From Desmodesmus armatus (taxonomy: Eukaryota; Chlorophyta; Chlorophyceae; Sphaeropleales; Scenedesmaceae), in NCBI GenBank assembly GCA_007449985.2, contig VIIQ02000067.1, forward strand, positions 62,001-126,000: a DNA stretch of 64,000 nucleotides. Direction: 5' to 3'. The notes below the pieces were generated by a model. It did no database searches. It was not told the DNA's origin and was given only the letters and a program-made list of their open reading frames with translations. A program made the position numbers and the translations under genes. Shown here piece after piece: positions 9,601 through 20,813 of the stretch. Position 1 is the stretch's first letter. Every line of letters starts with the position of its first letter.

Positions 9601-11777
9601 ACCCCAACCACCATCACTATCAGCGTCACCGCCGTCACCTGCTGCAGCAACCTGCTGCGTCTGCTGCTGCTGCTGTGCTGCCGGAGGCCGCGGCATTGCC
9701 ATTGCTGCCACATGCTGCTGCTGCTGTTGGTATTGCTGCTGCTGCTGTTGCTGCTGCTGACGGCCGCTGCCTCCCTGGTTGGCATCAACCTGTGGGTATG
9801 CCCCAAGCCCTGGTGCAGGGGGTGGTACTGTAGGGTAGGGGCTGCCCCCCGCTGCTGCAGGCGCTGCTGCCTGATAGAGGTTGCCACCTGCCGCTGCAGG
9901 AGGTGCTGCAGGGGGTGGTGTGGGCACAATGTAGTCATAGTAAGCCATTGCCGCTTGCTGCTGAGGCTCTTGCTGCTGCTGTGGCTGTGGTTGCTGCTGC
10001 TGCTGCTGTGGCTGCTGCTGCCATGGCCACCTGCCTTGCTGCTGCTGCTGCTGCTGTTGCGGCTGGGTGGGGTATACCCCGGATACTGGGGGTGCTGAGG
10101 GTGCTGCTAAACTGACAGGGCCATCAACACCATACCCGCCAGCAGTACCAGCATACCCCCCAGCAGCACCTGGTGGCACTGGCAGGCTCTGCAGCCAGTC
10201 CATGCCACCGCCTGAGAAGGGGGCAGGCACAGAGGGGTAGGCCCCAGCACCAGCACCGGCACCAGCACCGGTGCCACCTACTAGAGGTGGTGCCTGGGCC
10301 ATCATGTCTTGCAAGTTGAGGCCGCTGAGGTTGGGCACAGCGCCATGCCCCCCTGCTGCTGCACCGAAGGGGTAGCCAGCTGTGCCTTGGGCTGTAGTGG
10401 GGGAGTCTGCAGGCGGGTATGCAGGTGGGAAGGTGGGCAGCCAGGCGGGCACAGCACTTACTGAAGTCAGTGTGTTCACCCTTGCCTCAAGCTGACACTC
10501 AGCACCTGCAGTGCTGCACACCGCACAATTAGACAGATACCGCGCCGCTGCCGCGCCGCTGCCGCGCCGCTGCCGCGATACACTCCTGGCACAAGGTTTG
10601 CATTCCTTATGCAGTGAACTCCAACACGACTACCTGCCTGCGTCTGTATCTTGATCGTCCCCTCCCCCTCCCCACCCTCCCTTGTTTCCTCCACCCCCCA
10701 CCTGTTGGTGTGCTGCCGCCCCCCCGCGTCCTGCCAGTGCCTCTGCCAGTAAGCTGGCGGCGGCAGGCTGCTGCTGCTCCAGAGCAATGTCCAGCGGGGT
10801 CTTGCCAGCCTGCAGGCACAGACACCAGCAACAGAAGGGGTCGGACACCACCCATTGGCACACATACCACCAGGGTGCAAAGCGACGCTGGAGTGTCAGT
10901 CACTTGAGCACATGTGCACTGGCTGGTGTGGCCCACAGAAAAAGACTGACGCTGAAGGCGCACTCATCGCCTCAATTGTAGGCACAAGGACCTTGCAGCT
11001 ATGGCAGATTAGAGCAACGGTTTGATTGACCAAGGCAAGCGATGGACTGTCAACCCCCTGCCACCCTGTGGTGACCCCCCCCCTCCTCTCACCGTGTCAC
11101 GCCGCAGGGGGTCTGCTCCCTTGCGCAGCAGGTCCCGTACGACAGCAGTGTGCCCTTGGGCAGCTGACAGGTGGAGGGCAGTGCGGCCATCCTGCATGCA
11201 CATATGAACATGTTGACTGATTGATAGGGTGACACCTGACACCACATGATGAATAGGGCAGCAAAATGGGTGCATGGAAGCAGCACATCTTCATTTGAAT
11301 GTAACTTGGCCGGACTACGTGCTTGTTGGGTAGCGACACAGCGCAAGCACTCTCCTGCTGTGACAGCAGTGCTGTCACTCAACCTGACGCAACCTTCCCT
11401 CATGCACAAGTGCTTACCTTGTCTACCAAGTTGGGGGCTGCCCCTCTGGCAAGCAGCTCCCTCACAATAACCTCGTATCCCTTGGATGCACTGATGTGCA
11501 GGGCTGTCCAGCCATTCCTGAGGGCACATGCGCATTGGGGTGTGGTTGAGTCACTGCCTGGTGCGGTTGGCTCGATGCTGTGTGATCAAAACCAGATGTG
11601 TCGTGCTGGAAGGTGCATACCCGACTGCATATGCACGCAAGCTATCAAAGCTGCTGGAGACACTCACGTTGGTTCAGTTGCATCGATCGAGTTTGGGTTG
11701 GACTGTATTTCAAGACGCACCCTGTCTATCTCCCCCTCTAAAGCTGCTTGATGTAGAGATGAAGGACCATTACCCAT
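3666..11777 (-). CDS. Ankyrin repeat - protein kinase - U-box protein (apparent one-base frameshift)
   Basis: Exons on the minus strand: 11777-11668, 11517-11418, 11191-11093, 10809-10702, 10491-9563, 9060-8880, 7740-7630, 7390-7360, 6452-6375, 6015-5831, 5422-5332, 4942-4728, 4461-4071, 3810-3666. The start is ATG 11777 (GCCATGG context). Residues 1-140 hold ankyrin repeats (NGWTALHISASKGYEVIVRELL, then DGRTALHLSAAQGHTAVV). A Gln/Gly/Pro-rich linker of about 310 residues follows. The kinase has GAGGYGPVYRG, VAVKLLD, HMDLKPGN in place of HRD, DVG in place of DFG, and TPCYMDPEYLRTG. The U-box runs from MICPITQDVMEDPVFAADGYT across the last intron to SPMTNLPLSDTRLTPN. Kinase plus U-box matches plant PUB/RLCK-IX enzymes, in which DVG and a non-HRD loop are normal. 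These act as E3 ligases with a kinase-like domain. The exon at 4942-4728 lacks one base: the frame entering (KVGDVGLSRLM) stops at about 4826, while the frame leaving (STVMDSRLVGTPCYMD) is shifted. All exons together sum to 2774 bases, one short of a whole number of codons. The locus is therefore either a pseudogene or carries an assembly error. Joining the ankyrin and kinase halves rests on matching phases across 8880/7740. Confidence 0.72.
4820..4910 (-). other. Apparent -1 frameshift in kinase activation loop
   Basis: Between KVGDVGLSRLMPG and STVMDSRLVGT the reading frame changes without any GT...AG segment that could be an intron. Homopolymers lie in between (CCTGGGGCC and CAGCCCCCTG, minus-strand sense), so loss of a single base there would explain it. 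Both flanking frames show clear family similarity, so the shift lies inside this exon. Confidence 0.75.
6763..7356. repeat. 28-bp minisatellite, 21 copies
   Basis: The unit CTCCCTGTGTCTACACATGC followed by TGCCCATG (28 bp) repeats 21 times plus 6 bases, with no visible variation. It lies in the kinase-gene intron 6453-7359, and in the transcript sense it begins about two bases inside the 5' splice site. Because 28 is not a multiple of three and no frame contains a stop, it creates long spurious reading frames on the plus strand. Confidence 0.97.
7923..7996 (-). tRNA. tRNA-Val (anticodon UAC)
   Basis: The 74-nt cloverleaf starts GCACCTA at 7996 and ends TGGGTGC plus discriminator A at 7923; the acceptor stem pairs over 7 bp with one G-U. 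The D arm is GTG...CAC. The anticodon loop CTTACAC gives anticodon TAC (valine), and its stem has one mismatch at the top. The T arm is CTCAG-TTCGATC-CTGAG. A TTTT run at 7909-7906 on the minus strand can serve as pol III terminator. The gene sits inside an intron (7741-8879) of the ankyrin-kinase gene, in the same orientation. Confidence 0.92.
8384..8404. repeat. GC hairpin with TTC loop in intron
   Basis: GCCGGGGGC-TTC-GCCCCCGGC is a perfect 9-bp stem (or 8 bp with a C(TTCG)G loop). Close by are GGGGCGCCCC (8357-8366), AAAATGACCATTTT (about 8546-8559) and GGGGTACCCC with flanking TTCAC/GTGAA (about 8689-8713). This cluster of GC-rich palindromes resembles palindromic repeats of chlorophycean organelle genomes; that origin is inferred. 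Confidence 0.7.
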
Positions 11778-12230
11778 GGCTGCCAAGCGCGTTCAAGCCA
11801 CTGTTGATGTGACAGGCTGGCAGCAGATAACTTGCCAAGCCTTTGAGCAACCCCAAAGCTGTCTTCACATTGACCACAAACGAACAAAATGTCCAGGGCA
11901 ATACCTCACCAAAGCATGGGAGGGCAAACAGCCAAAACCCTTTGCAGAGGGACCCTTGCTTTGACCAAAGTCAAATCGGTCCCGGCAGTATGCAGAGTAG
12001 CTCCGGCAGTAAGCAGACAAGGCTCACAACCACCCTCACACGTATGAACAATGGGTGTTGTTGATGCAAATCACACACTACTGTACATGAAAAGATGTTC
12101 CATGAAAACCCAGTGTCAGTGTGATGGAAGTCAGAAGGCACGCTCAAAGCCCTTGCAATGCTCCAACACCTTGTCTGGCCTCTACACTGCTCTGGTCTGC
12201 ACCCACTGCCCTACTGCTGCACCCACTGCC

Positions 12231-15200
12231 CTACTGCTGCTGCAGGACCGCCGACCCCGCCAGGATGGGAATCAGCTTGGGGTGGTGGAACTTGCAGGAC
12301 GGCCCAAACTTGCACAGCCGCGTCTTGTTGTAGTAGGTGCACACAGGCTGGCCAGGCCTGAAGGGCAGCTCATCCTCTGTGAGGGGCACAGCATACTCGG
12401 CAGGGTGGTCAAACACACACTCCTCACCAAACTTGCAGTGCCCCGTCTTCACAAAGAACTCACACAGCTGCTTGCCAGGGCGGACGGGGAAGGGCACCAC
12501 ATGCAGCACCTCCTGGCCCTCTGCTATGTGGTACCCCACCACCACCTCCTTACCGCTGCTGCCGCCACCCTCACCACCAACCTCTCCCGGCCCCTGCCCA
12601 CTGCTGGCGCCATCAGCAGCAGCAAGGGACCCACCATTGGATGCCACACGAGGTGGTGGGGGTGGGGTGCTGCCTGACCCACTGCCAGATGCAGCAGCAG
12701 GCCTAGGCAGCCCAGGGGGCCACACAGGGACCTGGTGAGGCGGTGAGGCTGGCGCTGCAGCACCCCCACCCCCTGACAGACCCCTGCCGGCAATACCCGG
12801 CCCCGGGGGCGGCAGCTGCTGCCCTGCCTGGCCCCCAAGCTTGCTTGGGCTGGGCCCTGTAGCTGCCGCCATGCTGCCGCTGTTGCGCCTGCTGTTGCCC
12901 CTGCCTGCCGCGGCCCCAGCTGCTGCCGCTGCAGCTGCCAGGCCGGCGTCCCCACCCCCCGCAGCAGCGCCCGCTGCCAGTGCCAGTTTGCTTGCACGTG
13001 CTGCCTTGGCTGCCATGCTGTCCCAGGGGCGCTTGAAGGGGGCAAAGATGCTGCCGGGCTCCAGACCGCCGTCCTGGCCGGGTGCCGTGAAGTACTTGGC
13101 GAGGTTGGGGTCGTCTGACAGGTTCTGCAGCGCGAAGAAGAAGACTGCCAGCAGCAGCATGGGGAAGCGGCTGCCAAAGTACCTGCAACAGACGCACACC
13201 ACAAAACAGCGACGATGTGGGTAGACGTGGGTGTAGATAGACCATTCCGCTGCGACATCTGGCCAATTGTGCAGGCACCACCATGAACTTTGCGTCAGTA
13301 ATTAGGCCGTTTAAACGCCAAGCATATGATCCAAAGCCAGCCACACCCCACCTTGGTTTGCCACGTGCCGTCAACCTGGCACCCCCCCCCGACATCACGA
13401 ACCAGAAACCCCTCGCCCCCTCGTCCTCCGCACCTGTAGTAGCCATTTGGCAGTGGCCCCATCAGCTGCTGCAGGCTCTCAGGCATTTCCCGGAAGTGGT
13501 TGCGCTTGTTGCGCACCACCCGCAGCAGGTCCCTCAGGCAGGTGTAGTCGTAGCGCCTGTAGCGCCCCAGGTTGGCAATCAGCTCCACGTCCAGTGCCGC
13601 ACCCCAGTTGCTGCCCACTGCTGCGGGGGCAAAGGACTCCAGGGCGTTCAGCAGGGTGGGGTCGGGCTCACGGTCCTCATTCTCCACCCTGCAAGGGTCA
13701 ACACGAAGGCGGGGGTGGGGTCGGTGGGTGGGTATGTGTTGAAAAGTTAGGATACATGACGGTACATGACAGCACATGCATGCGGTCCCAGCAGATTCTA
13801 CAACATCCCATGTGTGTAAGACAATTGGAAGGATAGAGGTTGTGTGTGTGTGGGGGGGGGGGGGCAGAAGGCCTTCTTCACAGGCGGCACAGAAGGCAGG
13901 AGGGCATGTGAGTGCAGCAGTTATCACTGGCCGTACAGACACGCTCGCATGCTAGCGTTGTTATGGCAAGTTGCAGTGGTACCAGGGGGTCCGGTCGTAA
14001 GCTACAGCCAGACCTGAGCCAGCTGTGCCCAAGATGGAACGACTATGCATTCGGACACCGGTGCCAGTTGATGAGCTGCCTGGCTGCCTGTGATAGCAAA
14101 TGGCTGCAATCAATCACATATAGCCAAGTGCTGTTGCAATCCACCGCATTGACATGCCACCTAACACACTCGCCACCTCCCCCTCCCCTTCCCACCCCCT
14201 CCCCCCTGACCTGTCAGACACGTCCACCAGGAACTGCAGCCGCTGCTCGTCGCTCCACCAGAAGGGGTGCCGCAGCACACCCACCATCACGGGCCGCTGC
14301 AGCGGCTGCTTGCTCAGCATGGCAGACAGCAGATTCACAGCCTCGGGCCACTTCAGCAGCGCGGTGAGGTTGCACAGCCCCCGAATGATGTTGGTGTCCC
14401 GCTCATAGTGCTCGCCAAAGGGGTGCTTGCCCCCCGACAGGCAGTAGAACATGATGCAGCCGAGGGAGAAGACGTCGATGGCACGACTCTGGCGCGCAGT
14501 GCCGCCATCCTTCGCGATAAGCTGCTCGGGGGCCTGCCAGCCACTGCTGCCACCTGCAGGATAGAACAGGCAGGAAGACGGGCGCTCCCAACAGTTGGTG
14601 CGATAAAAGAACTTCCTGGTGACAGCAGCCTCAACCCACCCGCACAGCCAAGCCTCCTCTGTATTGGGGTGGTGAAGATAACACAAAAGGAATGTTTGTC
14701 ATGTCCATGCATATACTGTGAAGTCTTCCACAACACCCACGTGCTGGAAGGAAACATCTTCACAAATCTGTAGAGCACACATTCAATGCCGCGACAAGCA
14801 ATCTGGCTGTGCCTCCGCCGCCTACCTGAGCCGTGGCTCTCAAAGCTGCTCTGCTCTGACACCAGCTGCTTGCTGAGCCCCATGTCTGACAGCTTGGCCC
14901 GCCCTGACTCTGTCAGCAGCACATTGTGGGGCTTCAGGTCACGGTGGACAATCTGGCGCTCATGCAGCGCAGCCAGACCAGCAGCAGTGTCCGACAACAC
15001 CGCCATGCACCAGGGGGTGGGGGCACCACTGCCAGCTTCCTGCAGACACAAAGGGATGGGTTGCGGCAGCACACAGCATATTTCGGCAACATCCTCCTGA
15101 CCAGTGCTGGTTGAATGGCAGGGGACCTGTCATCTGGCTGGCCATGATGAGATCCAACCACAACATCTCTAACGACCACACACACCATCAATCAAGCATG

Positions 15201-17478
15201 ACACACTACCCACTGTGCATTCCGTCAAGCCTACCTCTCCCACCCTCCTCTTCCCCCCCCCCAAACAGATTTCCAGCACATCTTCCTGCAGGGCATAACT
15301 GTCAACCTCCTCCACCCAACAGCAATGCACTTCTTGGCAGTTCTGCCTGATTGGGCTATCCCAGTAGGACGGTTCCTTGTGAGCATGCATGATAGTACAT
15401 GTACCCCCCACCACCACGAACAGACTCACCGTGAGCAGTGCTGCTCCCCCCTGGTCGTTGATGAACTGTGCCAGGCTGGTCTTGCAGCGCTCCAGGGCCA
15501 GGTAGACAAACTCCCTGTCCTCCTCCATGGCAAAGCAGCGCACCACGTTGGGGTGCTCGTCAGACACCACCAGCACGTTGATCTCCTTGCGCGCCAGGTT
15601 GTAGAACTGACGCAACAGGCGCTTCACCGCAACAGGCCGGCTGTCCAGCACACCCTCGTACACAATGGTGCCTGGCAGACAGGGAACGACGGTGCAGGAC
15701 AATTTGAAAACAACTAGAGTAGTCAAAACAGGGCAACGTGAGCACTATGTCAGGTCAGGTGAAGAAGGTCGGGACATCATCCACACAGCCGAGTTTGCGG
15801 AAAGCGGACCTCGCAAAAGCCGAGGTGGCAGCCACTCAAGGTGCTGCCTGGGCCACTACAGGGAGACAAGCACGGGTGCATGGTGCAATGAACAGACTCA
15901 CAACCAACAGGGAAAATGCTGACCGTAAATACAGCAGCACTCACCCCACCAGACCAGCCACCAGCAACACTCCCCTCACCCTGCCCTATCCTAGCCTGCC
16001 AAGCATCCCCCTCTCCCCTGCCCCCACTCTTCAAGCACAGCCGTCAGCAGCCCCCAGCGCTCACCTGCGCTGCCAAAGCCCAGCTGCTTGGGCCCCACCT
16101 TGAGCCTGCCAATCACAACCGCACCATCCTCATCCACATAGCTGCGGTGCTGCAGCATGTGCGCACCCCGCCCACCAGGACCACCGCCGTTAGCAGCGGC
16201 AGCAGCACCGTTAGGTGACAGCACTGCTGCAGCAGCAGCAGCCGGGTCCGTGTGTGTAGAGGGGGCAGAGGGTGCCGGGCTGGTGGGTATGCTGTCTGTA
16301 GGGACTGGTGCAATGCCAGGGCTGAGTGCATTGCTGCTGATGGCACCGCCGTTACTAAACTGAGCTTCCCCACCTTGGCTGACCTGCTGTAACTGCTGCT
16401 GCTGCTGTTGGTGTATTTGATCAACTGCTATGCTGGGTGCAGCACTGCTGCTGGAGCCAGCTGCCTGCTGCTGCTGCTGTTGCTGGGGCGGCTTATATTG
16501 TGGCGTCAACGGCTTGCTGCCGTCCTGCTGCTGAGCATGTGGTGATGTGCTTCCTGCCGCTGTAGAGTCAGCTGCTGCTGCCCTGTCGTCCTGCAACGCA
16601 GCAGCGACACCATCCCGCTCACTGGCCCCTGCCTGTTGCCGCCTGTTGGCCCCGTTAGCTGCCTTGCTGCTGCCAGTGCTGCTACTGCTACCGGCATCCG
16701 AATGCTGCTGGCCAGAAGCCACCCCATTCATCCCCACACCATTGCTGGTGCTGGCACTGCTGGTGCTGGCCGCCGCGGCTGCGTCCGCCTGCTGCCTGCT
16801 CTTGTTCTTGTGCTTACCCCCCTTCTTCTTCCCCGCTGGCGACGCAGCACCCTTCACAGCCCCAGGCCCTGTGCTGCCAGGTGCAGGCAGCGCCAGTGGT
16901 GGAGCCACATGGGCTGGCGGCAGCTGCTGCCGGGGTACAGCCAGTGCTGGCCTGGCCCCGGGTGCTGCAGGGCCCCACAGGCCGTACAGCAGTGCAGGCA
17001 GGATCAGCAGCACAGCCAGCAGCGTCCACAGCAGCCGCCTGCTGAGGCCTGCCAGCCAGGCTGTGGGGGAGGGTGAGGGGACGGCAGGAGCTGTAGCCTG
17101 CAAACATAACAGGGGCACAGGACAGCATAGCACAGCACAGCACAGCACGGCACAGTGGTGAGCATCTCACAGCAGGCAACATGGTCATATGCATGCAGCA
17201 CACCTAGCAAAGTAAGGTGCTGGCAGGGCTCCCGGCCCATCCACATGTATGTTGGCGGCAACCACAGTGCAAGCTGGATTGCTGGGTGGATGACAGGCAG
17301 AGCCTACCGCACATGGCCAGCAGAAGGACATACTGTTGTGCTGTAGGCAGGCCCTACCTGCATTGCATTGCCAGCCAGCGGCAGCCAGCCGACTGTCTGT
17401 CCCTGCTGCACAGTGATGGGGTGTATGCCCAGCGGGGGCTGAGGGCACGTCAGGGTGCCCAGCTCCTCAAGCACTGAC

Positions 17479-17520
<42 letters not shown>

Positions 17521-20145
17521 GCAGCAGCAGCAGCAGAATGAAGGCGCAAAGGCAAAAGCGCCAGCCCAACGAAGCTCCATGATGCAACCAGGCTGGCCAA
17601 ATGTGTGCACACAGCAGCACGGTGCTGCTTTCTGTGCCGCAAAGTTGCAACACTGGCTCACACATTGAGCGGTGCTGAGGAAGTTTGCTGACTTTCAGCT
17701 GTCTAGCAGATGGGCCAGCCAAATGGCCACCCATGCGCTCATTGGACAGAGAGAAGGTATCTGTGCTGATGCTCAAGAAACGCACATGTAATGTCGCAAC
17801 AGCTCTTATGTCGAAGCCCCACTGGCGCCCGCAGACACCCAACTCCCCTCCCTCACCTGCTCCAGCGTCAGCAGGGTTCAGTGCCACCACCCCAGACCCT
17901 GCCTCGCCAGACTCATCCAGCAACGCCAGCGCACTGCTGCTGCTGCTGCTGCCACCCTCATTGCTGCCATTCGGACGGGCTGCAGCGCTGCTGCCGCCAG
18001 ACGCAGCAGCGCTGCCGCTGCTCGGCAGCTGCTGCTTCCCTGCTGCTGCCGGACCTGCTGCTGCGCACATGTCCACCACAGCGGGTGTGATATCCAGCGC
18101 CATGCGGCCTGCCTTCTTAGGCCACACCACTGCTGCTGCACTGGCAGCCCCACTGCTACTGTCAGGCTCCACCCCAGTAGCTGGCGAGGCGGCCAGCATG
18201 AGATGGTCTGCAGGAAGGGCATACAAACTGCCATGCAGCGCCCCCACCAGCACACTTGTCCCTCCAGCCAACTGACCCTTCACCTTCCTGCGAGGTAAGA
18301 AGCCCCCGCCAGCTGCAGGCACAGGGGCTCGAGCAGCAGCAAAGGCGGGGATCAGGCCCCCACCACCAGCAGCAGCAGGGCTGAGGGCACTCCTCCCAGC
18401 CTGTTCAGGGTCTAGGGCGTTGCCGCCCCTGCCGTCTGCCCGGTAGGCTGCAACAGGAGGTGTTTCGAACTCCACGTACCACTGGAGCAGCATGGTGTTG
18501 GGGTCAAAGGCCTGCAGGGAGTTGTCGGTGCCGACCACCAAGTGCAGGCCTGCGGGTGACAGCACAGCAGCAGCACCGGGGGACCGGCCATCACCACATG
18601 CAAGGCACATTTGATACCCACCAGGAACATGAGGCAATGTCGTGCAGCCGTGGCCAGCCACTTCGAAACAGCAGCAAATCACAACAAAGTTGCCATCAAA
18701 AAAGCTGCAGGAACCATGACAGAGATGCCAGCTACTGTCGAGCTGTGTGTGTACATACCAGGACCGCCACCGGATGCTGCTGTGTGCTGGCCCTCCTGCA
18801 GGAAGTCCTTGATGCTGTCTGGTGCGCCTGAGGGTATAAGGTACATCTTGCTGAAGGTGGCGTTCCATGTCTCAGCCTTGGTGTCCATGCGCACAGAGCG
18901 CACCACATAGTCCTGACGCCCTAGGGCCAGCAGCTGGTCAGGAGGCACACCCATGGTCAGGCCTGCAGGGAGGCACACAGGCAGAGCGGGCAGCATGTGT
19001 CACATGGTTGGTGCGGGTTGTGGGATGGGCCTTGCACAGAAGCACACATCAGATTGAGGGTGCCGTCCTACTAAGGTGGGAAACCGTTCTGCTTCTGAGG
19101 TGCCGTTACAATGAGGTGGCCATCTGCGGAACGGTGGACCAAATATACTGCTATTGAGCTACTGAGAGACTTCCAGGCATTGGCAGGTTTTTTTGCACCA
19201 ACAAATAGTGGGTCACATGGATGGATAGCTTCCATCGGGACTACCATGGATGTGAGACCCCATGCACGTGCACCCCCCCTCACCCAGTGTGCTGCTGTGG
19301 TCCTCCAGTGCCTCTGCCGCATTGCTGAGTGTTGTCACGCTGCGCCCTGTGCGCCTGTCCAGCAGGAAAACCTTGCTGGCCCTGCTGCCCAGTATGATGG
19401 AGCCATCTGCTGTCAGGCTGGGGGCAGACTCAACCAACTCTGGTAGAGAGATCGGCAGCCGCTGCAGGGGCAGGGATGCGGGCAGCACACAAGCATGATC
19501 GCATGTGATGTCAGACAGGCAGCTGCTGAGGGCTTATGGTGCTGGTCGGTCAACATGCACAGATGCAGGAGTGCAATGCAGTATCAACATGCTTCGCCAG
19601 CATATGGTAACGATGAATGTCTACACAGCGCTGTGCCCTGGTGGTTTGCAGCACCAGCTAGGCGTGTGCCTCACCTCCAGTCCCGGGTTGAGGTGTGTGA
19701 GGCCGTGGTAAGCATACAGCCCACCATCTGTCCCAGGGAACACATTCAGCCCCTGGCTGCTGCTGAAGGACTGCTTGGCTGACACCAGGGGGGCACCAGA
19801 ATCAAACGTCCACACAACCCTGCCTGTGTGCTGGTCGAGGGCCACCACATGGCCGTCCAGAAGGGACACGATCAGCACATCTGCTGACACCCTGTGGCAT
19901 GCAATACGGCAGGTGCTGGTGAGCAGGATGTGTAACCCAATCCTCCTGCTGGTCCCGGTCCTGCTGGTGCTGCACTGTCAGCTGCTTGCTTTTGGCAGGG
20001 TGGCCTGGTGCAGGATACCAGTGTGTTCTTACCCTTTCAACCGTGCTGGGACGAGCTGCCCAGGATTGGCAGGCTGTACTGCGGCAGATTGGGTGCGCAG
20101 CACACTGCCCAGCACCAGGGTGCTGGTCACTAGAAGCCTCCACAT
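12231..20145 (-). CDS. IRE1: IRE1 ER-stress sensor kinase/RNase with C-terminal CCCH zinc fingers
   Basis: Twelve exons: 20145-20033, 19891-19675, 19461-19284, 18962-18759, 18549-17857, 17473-17358, 17097-16065, 15671-15430, 15039-14826, 14553-14211, 13688-13434, 13182-12231. They sum to 4560 bases (1519 aa) with consistent phases. MWRLLVTSTLVLGSVLRTQ is a signal peptide. Luminal residues to about 507 form a PQQ-like propeller (VSLLDGHVVALDQHTGRVVW, GSRASKVFLLDRRTG). The transmembrane segment is LLWTLLAVLLILPALLYGLW. After a long Gln/Ser/Ala-rich linker, the kinase shows LGFGSAGTIVYEG, VAVKRLL, IVHRDLKPHNVLL and SDMGLSK (DMG as in plant IRE1). The KEN RNase follows, with LRDLLRVVRNKRNHFREMP containing the conserved Asn and His. 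The last about 280 residues add a low-complexity tail and two zinc fingers, each C-x8-C-x5-C-x3-H. IRE1 senses unfolded protein in the ER and splices or degrades mRNA. The zinc fingers are not part of animal or land-plant IRE1. Confidence 0.93.
17478..17540. repeat. CAG/CTG microsatellite in IRE1 intron
   Basis: An almost pure CAG run on the plus strand. In the transcript sense it is (CTG)n immediately upstream of the 3' splice site TGTCAG at 17476-17474, so it forms the polypyrimidine-like tract of that intron. Confidence 0.85.
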
Positions 20146-20813
20146 GGCTGCAAGCAAGGCCTCATCGCAGGGCCAATATGTCTATATTACAACCATCACT
20201 CAGTCTTGTTCTGGCTTGGACAAGTGGTGCAGCAAATTGTGCTGGTGGATGGTGCTGGATGGTGAAACTGTTCAGTGGACGTGAGCGAGAGTGTCAACCT
20301 GATACACAGTGAGCACCGCCCTGGTTGCAATGTGCGCTAGTAGCTTGCCCAGGACGTTGTGCAAGACCACGGTTGGTTACAAACAAGTCCGGAGTTGGTG
20401 ACTGAACAATGCAAACAACACAAAGATGTTGTTGAGGCTTACTGGATGCTGAGCATTGCTCGAATGGAATCTAAAACATTGTAGTACGCCACCCACCGTT
20501 CATCTGCTATTCTGATCACCTGGAGGGGCCCATTCTGATCAGGTGTTCGTTCCACCGACGTCTCCTGAGGTCTTTTGATAATCCTTCAAACACCCTCTGC
20601 TTTTCTTGGCCAGCTCTGCTCAGCTGTGACTAACAGACAGTGCAGTGCCGACACTTCACTAACCCTTCAGCTGGGCTGTGTGTCTGTTTGACGCACCACA
20701 AACACAGCATAGCTTGCAGCAATTGTGGTGATTACCGGGACAGCATCATAGATCCACACCGGTGCTGTTGCTGAAGTGGCAGGAGCAGCAACAGCAGCGG
20801 CAGCGGCAGCAGC
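20146..20813. promoter_or_regulatory. Divergent upstream region of IRE1 and RPB11
   Basis: These 668 bases separate the IRE1 start codon (minus strand) from the RPB11 start codon (plus strand), so the promoters and 5' leaders of both must lie here. I see no clear TATA box or named element, and no coding signal. Confidence 0.5.

Noticed and set aside
9200..10115. Plus-strand Leu/Cys/Ala-rich frames opposite the Gln-rich exon
   Set aside because: They are the antisense reading of CAG repeats. The minus strand continues in phase into ankyrin and kinase exons.
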